Positions 58,119 to 64,000 of a DNA stretch of 64,000 nt are shown piece after piece. The stretch lies in contig NZ_CP024081.1 in the NCBI RefSeq assembly GCF_003033885.1, positions 2,235,924 through 2,299,923 of the forward strand. The letters are read 5' to 3'. Under the pieces are notes generated by a model. The model was not told the origin of the DNA, did no database searches, and saw only the letters and a program-made list of their open reading frames with translations. The position numbers and the translations under genes are program-made. The stretch's first letter is position 1. The number at the start of each line of letters is the position of its first letter. Source of the stretch: Pseudomonas rhizophila. GTDB lineage: Bacteria > Pseudomonadota > Gammaproteobacteria > Pseudomonadales > Pseudomonadaceae.

Positions 58119-59546
58119 TTAAAGGGAATTCAGGAACGCCAGCAACGCAGCGCGTTGCTCGGCATTGAACGCTAGAACTTGTCGCTGCGCCGCTTGCGCT
58201 TCGCCGCCATGCCATAGCACGGCTTCGAGCAGGTTGCGCGCGCGACCGTCGTGCAAGAACTGGGTGTGACCACCGACGGCTTCGGTCAGACCGATGCCCC
58301 ACAGCGGTGGGGTCCGCCAGTCGCGGCCGCTGGCCTTGAATTCGCTGCGGTTGTCGGCCAGGCCTTCGCCCATGTCGTGCAACAGCAGATCGGTGTAGGG
58401 GCGAATGACCTGATTCGCCAGTTCCGGTTCGGCAGCGTTGGCGGACGTGGTGTACTTCGGGGTGTGGCACGACTGGCAGCCGGCCTGGAAAAACAGATTC
58501 TTGCCGGCCAGCACCTGAGGCGAGTTCACATCGCGACGGGCCGGTACGGCGAGGTTGCGGCTGTAGAACAGCACCAGGCGCAGAATGTTGTCGCTGACTT
58601 CCGGCTCGCCATCGGCGCCGTTGCCGTTCGGGGCGCGCTTGCAGTCGACCTGGGCCTGGGTGCAATCGTCGAAGGGGCGCAGGCTTGTCGTCAGGCCCAT
58701 GTCACCGGAGAAGGCGTGGACGTTCTGCTGATTGAGGTTCGGCTGGCCGGCCTTCCAGCCGAAACGCCCCAATACGGTCTTGTGCTGGACATCGTCCCAG
58801 ACCTGGTTCGGCCGGCCGACGATACCGTTGTTCTCCCGTGCCTGGGCTTGGGCATTGGCCAGGATAGCTTCATCGGGAATGGCTTCGAGCAGCCCCAGGC
58901 CGATCATCGGCGGTGCGACGCGGGCCGAAAAGCGTGTGTCGGGGTGCATCGGGCCATAGCCCAGTTGGGTGATCTGCAGTTGCGGCTTGCGCAGTTCTAC
59001 GACGGTGCCGTCGTCGAAGCGCACCGGGACTGGCGTGTAATCGACCCGCACCTTGCCTTCGGGGACAACGCCGGGCACGGACATGTCCTGCAATTGCCCG
59101 CCATAGGTCGGCTCCGGCACCACCCCCAGTTGTTCAATGACCTTGGCGTAGGCCGGGGCATCGGGAATCGACAGGCGCACCAGCATCGACACCGCGCTGG
59201 CCGCGTCCGGTGCCGGCGGATGGCCGCGACCGTCCTTGACGTGACAGTTCTGGCAGGCGTTGGTATTGAACAATGGCCCCAGACCGTCCCGTGCGGTGGT
59301 GGTCGAGGGCGCGATCACCCAGGGGCTGCGGAAAAAACTGTTGCCCACGGCGAAGTCCACGCGTCGCGAAGGTGGCAGGTTGGCCGAGGGCAGGGAAAAG
59401 GCGTTCTGATCACTCTTGCGTACCGTCGCAGCGCCACCGGACCGGGCTTCGCCGGGTTCGGCCTGGGTAAAACGCGGGGCGTCATCGCAGGCACTCAGGC
59501 CCAGGGCCATGAACAGAGCGCATAAGCGAAGAGGCAACGACGGCAT
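58119..59546 (-). CDS. Di-heme oxidoreductase-like lipoprotein (DiHOR family)
   Basis: A 475-residue protein with a lipobox LSAC at Cys20 and two c-type heme motifs, NACQNCHVKDGRG (about residue 100) and AGCQSCHTPKY (about 360). The C-terminal part (about 330-475) resembles the MauG/cytochrome c peroxidase-like thiol-oxidoreductase family, with DLLLHDMGEGLADN and TPPLWGIGLTEAVGGHTQFLHDGR. It is the first gene of the di-heme, imelysin and DUF1513 operon. AGGAAG precedes ATG at 59546. Electron donor and substrate are unknown. Confidence 0.88.
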   Translation of the reverse strand: MPSLPLRLCALFMALGLSACDDAPRFTQAEPGEARSGGAATVRKSDQNAFSLPSANLPPSRRVDFAVGNSFFRSPWVIAPSTTTARDGLGPLFNTNACQNCHVKDGRGHPPAPDAASAVSMLVRLSIPDAPAYAKVIEQLGVVPEPTYGGQLQDMSVPGVVPEGKVRVDYTPVPVRFDDGTVVELRKPQLQITQLGYGPMHPDTRFSARVAPPMIGLGLLEAIPDEAILANAQAQARENNGIVGRPNQVWDDVQHKTVLGRFGWKAGQPNLNQQNVHAFSGDMGLTTSLRPFDDCTQAQVDCKRAPNGNGADGEPEVSDNILRLVLFYSRNLAVPARRDVNSPQVLAGKNLFFQAGCQSCHTPKYTTSANAAEPELANQVIRPYTDLLLHDMGEGLADNRSEFKASGRDWRTPPLWGIGLTEAVGGHTQFLHDGRARNLLEAVLWHGGEAQAAQRQVLAFNAEQRAALLAFLNSL

Positions 59547-59820
59547 CGGACTTCCTGGAAGAGGAGTGAAACGAGGGCGCAAAGTCTAACAGGGCGGGGC
59601 GGTTTGAATAAGAGGGATTATCGTTTGGTTTTTGAGCATCACTTTATCCAGATTACCTGGCTGCTTTTCTAAGGCTTGGCTCCAGCGTCCAGTCGTTTTC
59701 TCCCGCCGTTCGTCGGCAATCTGCTCTGACCTGTCAATCCTGACAGTAGCCGATCTTCCTTGGCTGGAGTTTGATGGCCCAACGCCGAAAAGCCACGCTA
59801 CCCTCACTCGCCAGGAAAAC

Positions 59821-61428
59821 ATGATGGATACCGAATCGTCTGTCTTGAACCATCCGTTCGAACTATTCCCTGTTTACATCCCGGGATGGAAGACGCCGGT
59901 GCTTCCGGAAGGCCTTGCGCACGGCGGCATCCCACAAAGCATTTATGACGGTCGGCCCGAGGGATTGCAATGCGTGATCTATGCATGGACCGAGCTCAAG
60001 AGCGGCTCCTGGACAATGGCGGTCCTTGATCGAGTTGACTTGTATGTCAATGGCGAGCTCTCGGGGGCAGGCTTTACCGTCCAGCCGGGAGAGGAAAGTA
60101 AGGAGTACTTTCTCCTGGACCTTCCCCAGGGAAAACTGAGAGAAGGGGTCAACAGGCTGCATTACACAATAACCCGTCTCAGCGAAAATCCCGGTATTTC
60201 CAATGATTTGAATGTGCTGTACCACTTGCGGGCCCCCGGTGAGCCGGCACCTCAGGGCCTGGATCTGGTGATCCCGCCGGATGTGCTCGGTGATGGGGTC
60301 AGCGCCGAGCGGGCGGCGCAGGGTGTGGCGTTTGGTTTTACCTATTCCTATCCGCGAGATTACGACAGCATCAGATTTTTAGTGGGCAATGTGACCGTTC
60401 CTGTTGACGGATTTGATGCCGCCAGACCGGTGACGCATACCCTGTTTACCGACACATTCAGACAGGCAGGGGACAACCCCAATACAGCGCTCCAGTTCAC
60501 GGTGACTGACCAGTTGGGCAACTCCAACCGGTCGTTGATCAAGTACTTGGATATCCATTTGGACCGCGTGCTGATTGCTCCTACTCTTATCCATGTAAAA
60601 AATTCCGCCGGTGAGGAGGTTCCCGACAAAGGCGAAACAACCAGCACCACCTTGGTGCTGTCGGGTGAGGCAAGCCATGGCAAGGAGATCGAGGTCTACG
60701 ATGGCAGCGGTGCTGGTGCCGTCCCCAAGGGCACAGCAACTGCCGATGCGACAACCGGCCTATGGACCAAAGAAATTACCGTCGACGTCGGCGCTCGCCG
60801 CCTGTATGCAAAGTCGCTCTACCACCCTACGAACGTCTATTCGAACGTACGTATCCTGACTGTGATACCTGAACCCCTAAGCATCGATACCAGCGACGCG
60901 ATTCTCGACCAGTTAATGTTTAGAGCCGATAAGTTTCCTGAACGTCCACCAGTAGGGGCGTTCGTAGAGCGGATACCGTCGGGAGGTGTGCCTCCCTATA
61001 TCTATACTTCCAGCGACCCAGAGGTGGCAGAGCTTTTTTCATCATCGCAACCACGGGTTGTATCGAAGCACTCAGGGACCGCTACGATAACCGTCCGAGA
61101 TCAAATGGGTGCAAGCGTGTCTTACCAAGTCATTACTTCCAAGGTTTGGCTGCTGTTTGACTTAGGTAAAGACAATGAGTGGCAGACGTATTGGAATTGC
61201 TGGGGGGCTGCGTGGAACGCCGGGGGGACGATCCCTGACCTGGTGACTTGGGGAGCGCTTCGAACCATCCATGACGGCGACCCAGGTTTGGGGGACTTGC
61301 GTGCATGGTCTGCGGACCAGGGTCCCGGTGAAAGGACTGTGTATACAATCAACCCCACAACAGGAGTCCGAGAGCTACTGTCCCAGGATAGCGACTATGC
61401 AAGGGGATGGATGATCAAAGAGGTATGA
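59821..61428 (+). CDS. Multidomain Ig-like (BIG-type) protein of unknown function
   Basis: A 535-residue protein starting at 59821 (or 59824; AGGAAA upstream fits both). It has no signal peptide that I can see. A first part (about 1-250) has two beta-rich domains with phrases such as SIYDGRPEGLQCVIYAW and VDLYVNGELSGAGFTVQPG. A second part (about 255-345) is a Big-type Ig domain with the LSGEASHGKEIEVYDGSG motif. A third (about 360-430) resembles a Big_2-like domain (VPPYIYTSSDPEVAEL, HSGTATITVRDQMGA). The last 100 residues have a Trp-rich block (WQTYWNCWGAAWNAGG). Base composition is less GC-biased than nearby genes. Such proteins are often accessory and strain-variable in Pseudomonas. Confidence 0.7.
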   Translation: MMDTESSVLNHPFELFPVYIPGWKTPVLPEGLAHGGIPQSIYDGRPEGLQCVIYAWTELKSGSWTMAVLDRVDLYVNGELSGAGFTVQPGEESKEYFLLDLPQGKLREGVNRLHYTITRLSENPGISNDLNVLYHLRAPGEPAPQGLDLVIPPDVLGDGVSAERAAQGVAFGFTYSYPRDYDSIRFLVGNVTVPVDGFDAARPVTHTLFTDTFRQAGDNPNTALQFTVTDQLGNSNRSLIKYLDIHLDRVLIAPTLIHVKNSAGEEVPDKGETTSTTLVLSGEASHGKEIEVYDGSGAGAVPKGTATADATTGLWTKEITVDVGARRLYAKSLYHPTNVYSNVRILTVIPEPLSIDTSDAILDQLMFRADKFPERPPVGAFVERIPSGGVPPYIYTSSDPEVAELFSSSQPRVVSKHSGTATITVRDQMGASVSYQVITSKVWLLFDLGKDNEWQTYWNCWGAAWNAGGTIPDLVTWGALRTIHDGDPGLGDLRAWSADQGPGERTVYTINPTTGVRELLSQDSDYARGWMIKEV

Positions 61429-61488
61429 CCTTCCCTTGGCATGGATGCGACGAGACTGGCGACGCTGTTCATTTCAGGTCTGGGGCCT

Positions 61489-61619
61489 GTGGCAAGGGAG
61501 CTTGCTCCCGCTGGGCTGCGTAGCAGCCCTAATAAAGCAGTGAGCTCAATCCTCCTGGCCGAGTTGGCTGGTTTTGGGGGCCGCTTCGCAGCCCAACGGG
61601 GATAAATCCCCTCGCCACA
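61489..61619. repeat. Hybrid REP doublet (GTGGC family)
   Basis: The left arm TGTGGCAAGGGAGCTTGCTC differs from the right arm GGGGATAAATCCCCTCGCCA, so two subfamily versions seem to be paired. It lies between the Ig-like gene and the kinase gene. Confidence 0.7.
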
Positions 61620-61695
61620 GAGCCAAGTTCACTGCGCGACAGCGCAGCGTCGAAGACGCGGCGGGCACTCTCTTGCCACAAGTTAATGTTTGATT

Positions 61696-63036
61696 TTAGG
61701 GTTGCACCACGGCCCCCGGTACCAATGGCAGTTCCAGCGTCGCGATAAATCCGCCATCGGAATGGTTGGCCAGCACCAGCGCGCCGCCATGACGCTCGGC
61801 GGCGCGGCGGGCGATGGCCAGGCCCAGGCCATGACCTGCAGTGGTCTGGCCGGGGGCGCGGTAGAACGGTTCGCCCAACTGGCCCAGGTGTTCGGCCTCC
61901 ACCCCCGGTCCGTGATCGCGCACGCTGACCATGATCCGCTCTCCTTGGCGCAGCGCGCGGACTTCGATCGGTTGACCGACCGGATTGAAGCGCTGGGCGT
62001 TGCGCAGCAGGTTATCCAGGGCCCGTTCAATCATGGTCGGCCAACCTTTGAGGGTCAGGTTCGGTTCAACGTCCAATTGCACGCTTTGTTCTGGAGAGGC
62101 CAGCTGTGTGTCTTTTTGCAGGGTAACCAGCAGATCGTTGAGGTCCACCTCTTCAGCGCTGGCGTTGTCGGCATCGACCCGGGCCAACACCAGGATTTCG
62201 CTGATCAGCGCTTCCAGACGATCACATTCGCGGGTCAGGCGCGGCCAGAGTTTTTCACGCTCCTCGGGGCTGGCTCGTTCAGCCAATGCCAGGGCAATGC
62301 GCAGCCGGGCCAGGGGCGAGCGCAGTTCGTGGGATACATCCCGCAGTAATTGGCGCTGGCTGGCGATCAGGCTTTGCAGGCGCGCGCCCATGCGATTGAA
62401 ATCGGTGGCCAGCACACCAAATTCATCCCGGCGATTGGCCAGTTTGGCGAGGCTGTTTTGCTGGTAGGTGGTCTGCCCCAAATCATGCACTGCACCGCGC
62501 AGGCGGCTCAACGGACGGGTAATGGACAGGGTCACCAACAGGCTGAACAACGTCAGCACCACCAACGCGATCCCCAGCGCACTCAGAGGCCAGAGCAGGC
62601 TGCCGCGGTGCCAGGCATCCAGTTCGGGGTGGGGTATGCGGTAGATGAACAGGTAAGTGTCGCCGGTTTTGGCGCTGGTGAACTCGTCGGTCAAGCGCCG
62701 CCAGGGCAGGCGTCGGTCGTTGTTGTTCTGTCGCGCCTCGAAGGCCTGCGCCCGACGCGGGAAAGTGCCGCGTACCACCGGGTCACCGCTCTCGTTAAGC
62801 ACCTGGACGTTGATGTGATACTGATGCTTGCGCTGTTGCAGGATCTGTTCGGCGGCGTCTTCGCCCTGGCTTTCGAAGGTTTGCGTCCACTCTTCGGCCA
62901 GGGTGTTGAGGCCCGGATGGCGGCTGAGGATCCAGGCGTCCTGGTTCAGCATGTGGCCCAGCAGAATCGAAAGCCCTGCAACCAGGGCGATGGCCAGCCA
63001 GAAACTGGCCAGGATGCGCCAAAACAGTGAACGCAC
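61696..63036 (-). CDS. Sensor histidine kinase (CpxA/RstB-like)
   Basis: A 446-residue membrane kinase from the GTG at 63036 (VRSLFWRILASFW), which has GAGGAT upstream. Membrane segments at about 8-30 and 150-172 enclose a periplasmic domain of about 120 residues. HAMP, then the HisKA box with His236 in RDVSHELRSPLARLRI, and an ATPase domain with GPGVEAEHLGQLGEPFYR and GHGLGLAIARR follow. It is separated from the Spy-like gene by 66 bases holding a terminator-like hairpin. The partner response regulator lies upstream (63803-64000, partial). The layout resembles cpxRA with a CpxP/Spy-like gene in between. Confidence 0.88.
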   Translation of the reverse strand: MRSLFWRILASFWLAIALVAGLSILLGHMLNQDAWILSRHPGLNTLAEEWTQTFESQGEDAAEQILQQRKHQYHINVQVLNESGDPVVRGTFPRRAQAFEARQNNNDRRLPWRRLTDEFTSAKTGDTYLFIYRIPHPELDAWHRGSLLWPLSALGIALVVLTLFSLLVTLSITRPLSRLRGAVHDLGQTTYQQNSLAKLANRRDEFGVLATDFNRMGARLQSLIASQRQLLRDVSHELRSPLARLRIALALAERASPEEREKLWPRLTRECDRLEALISEILVLARVDADNASAEEVDLNDLLVTLQKDTQLASPEQSVQLDVEPNLTLKGWPTMIERALDNLLRNAQRFNPVGQPIEVRALRQGERIMVSVRDHGPGVEAEHLGQLGEPFYRAPGQTTAGHGLGLAIARRAAERHGGALVLANHSDGGFIATLELPLVPGAVVQP

Positions 63037-63047
63037 GATCAATCCTC

Positions 63048-63086
63048 GAAAACAAAGAAAGCCCAACGGCGATTGGCCGTTGGGCT
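63048..63086 (-). terminator. Terminator-like hairpin inside the kinase operon
   Basis: AGCCCAACGGC-CAATC-GCCGTTGGGCT pairs over 11 bases and is followed on the minus strand by TTTCTTTGTTTTC. It lies between the Spy-like stop codon and the kinase start. It should reduce kinase transcription relative to the Spy-like gene. Confidence 0.78.
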
Positions 63087-63102
63087 GGGGTGCTTCAGCG
63101 CA

Positions 63103-63549
63103 TTATTGCGCCTTTTGCGGTTGTTGCGCTTTCCAGGCCTTGAACTCGGCCCACTCGGCCCGACGCTCGGCCTGTTTCTTCTGAATGGCGTCAAACTCTT
63201 TTTGCTGCTCTGGCTTCAACAACCCACGGATCTGAGCGTCGACTTTTTCGTGCCGGGCGGCCATTTCATCTTTCATGGCTTTCTGATCGGCTGGCGACAG
63301 TTTGGCCAGGTACTTTTCTACCAGTTCGCGGCGCTCGTGGCGCTGTTCGCCCATGATCTTGCGGATCTGCTGGCGTTGTTCGCGGCTCAGGTCCAATTGG
63401 CTGTACGGACCTTTGTCGTGCATCTGGCCGCCATGACGCGGGCCATCCATCGGGCCCATTGGTCCCATCGGGCCGGCGCCTTCAGGCATGGCCATCGCGA
63501 CGGTAGGCAGGGCAGCAGCGAACATCAGAGCGATGAGGGTCTTGCGCAT
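63103..63549 (-). CDS. Spy/CpxP-like periplasmic LTXXQ protein
   Basis: A 148-residue periplasmic protein with a signal peptide (MRKTLIALMFAAALPTVAMA) and a Gly-Met-Pro-rich stretch (about 25-38). The helical body has the LTXXQ-like motifs LSREQRQQIRKI (about 54-65) and LKPEQQKEFDAI. Spy and CpxP are chaperone-like stress proteins controlled by envelope two-component systems. The start ATG is preceded by AGGAGATACACC. It lies between the response regulator gene and the kinase gene, so the three probably form one unit. Confidence 0.88.
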   Translation of the reverse strand: MRKTLIALMFAAALPTVAMAMPEGAGPMGPMGPMDGPRHGGQMHDKGPYSQLDLSREQRQQIRKIMGEQRHERRELVEKYLAKLSPADQKAMKDEMAARHEKVDAQIRGLLKPEQQKEFDAIQKKQAERRAEWAEFKAWKAQQPQKAQ

Positions 63550-63696
63550 GGTGTATCTCCTTGTCTCGTTCCCGGTCAGTTCCGGATGAGTTCAGGTTAC
63601 GCAGATCAAGGTCAGCGGCGGTCAGGGGTGGGTAAAGCTTGGGTAAAGACGTTTTGGCGCAGGCCTGACAAATCTGCAGGACCGAGCACAAAGCCC

Positions 63697-63785
63697 TGTG
63701 GGAGCAAGGCTTGCCCGCCATGAAGATAACGCGGTCTCTAAAGGAACCGAGGCGCCTGCATCGCGAGCGATGCTTTGCGCCCACA
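63697..63785. repeat. Degenerate REP doublet (GTGGGAGC family)
   Basis: Left arm TGTGGGAGCAAGGCTTGCCC and right arm GATGCTTTGCGCCCACAG are diverged but paired. It lies between the response regulator and the Spy-like gene. Confidence 0.7.
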
Positions 63786-63802
63786 GCCCAGCGGCGCAGC
63801 GC

Positions 63803-64000
63803 TTAAAGGCTGTAGTAATAACCCCGGCTACGCAGAGCCACGATGCGTGGGCGACCGTCGGCGTGCGGGCCGATTTTCTTGCGCAGGTTGCTTACGTGCA
63901 TATCGAGGCTACGGTCGTACAGGGTCAGCTTGCGTCCCAGGGCGATCTGCGCCAGTTCCTGCTTGTCCAGTGGCTCGCCCGGCTGCTTGAGCAGCGCTTC
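63803..64000 (-). CDS. OmpR-family response regulator, C-terminal 65 residues
   Basis: The window ends inside this gene, and only the winged-helix DNA-binding C-terminus is seen. The frame from 64000 reads LTLYDRSLDMHVSNLRKKIG and ends LRSRGYYYSL before TAA at 63803. This is the typical OmpR/CpxR effector domain. It is upstream of and on the same strand as the Spy-like and kinase genes, so it is almost certainly the partner regulator. The N-terminal receiver lies off the right edge. Confidence 0.9.
   Translation of the reverse strand, partial: EALLKQPGEPLDKQELAQIALGRKLTLYDRSLDMHVSNLRKKIGPHADGRPRIVALRSRGYYYSL

Noticed and set aside
59607..59626. Fur box upstream of the di-heme operon
   Set aside because: Only about 11 of 19 positions match, too weak to list as a feature.

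Overview
The window looks like a chromosomal segment of a Pseudomonas, most likely of the P. fluorescens group. The DNA is GC-rich. Gene order follows known Pseudomonas neighbourhoods: gcvHP with GcsR, glpFKRD, aatJQMP with AauRS, an argF/grxD/bfr/bfd/pyrC/motY/argG block, rnf-nth, metG-mrp, and groESL-colRS. The intergenic gaps carry paired GTGGGAGCGAGC-type and GTGGCGAGGGGAT-type repetitive extragenic palindromes (REPs), which are typical of this group. No tRNA, rRNA, CRISPR, insertion sequence or prophage was recognised. Species identity is inference, as no search could be run.

Layout. 1-3015: 5' part of gcvP, gcvH, and the sigma54 activator gcsR; a clear -24/-12 promoter and operator-like palindromes lie between them. 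3236-5944: LysR regulator divergent from a periplasmic metallo-beta-lactamase-fold protein, then an NAD(P)-binding protein. 5976-12975: glpM, then acidic amino acid uptake (aauR, aauS, aatP, aatM, aatQ, aatJ), with a sigma54 promoter and two AauR-type sites upstream of aatJ. 13422-18574: glycerol catabolism (glpD, glpR, glpK, glpF). 18895-20346: YbaK-type deacylase and a PhzF-family protein. 20452-22478: argF and an overlapping orphan ABC ATPase. 22846-25373: small unknown protein and a molybdopterin oxidoreductase. 25473-27808: iron and redox genes (grxD, bacterioferritin, its ferredoxin bfd behind a Fur-like box, peroxiredoxin). 28011-32230: rnt, pyrC, motY, argG. 32178-33201: an AT-rich patch with a doubtful ORF. 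33202-40668: orphan RocA-like regulator, small PA3496-like protein, nth, rnfEGDBA, metG. 40976-46627: mrp, SDR, HugZ-like protein, fxsA, groESL. 46829-51507: PAP2 phosphatase, colRS, methyltransferase, InaA-like kinase, small exported protein. 51603-55791: MexVW-like RND efflux pair. 55925-59546: di-heme oxidase-like lipoprotein, imelysin-like lipoprotein and DUF1513 protein in one operon. 59821-61428: a multidomain Ig-like protein. 61696-64000: a Cpx-like histidine kinase, Spy-like protein and the C-terminal end of a response regulator.

Most of the window is ordinary core genome. The points most worth a second look are these. (i) The rnf cluster has no rnfC, while RnfB carries a long repeated RnfC-like tail and lacks its usual membrane anchor. 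(ii) Two complete sigma54 regulatory circuits can be read with their operators. (iii) AauR has NAFTGA in place of GAFTGA. (iv) The imelysin protein and the MBL protein have non-canonical metal-site residues. (v) The Ig-like protein at 59821 is unassigned. (vi) A kinase operon is interrupted by a Spy-like gene plus a terminator. I did not find a convincing new defence or mobile system.
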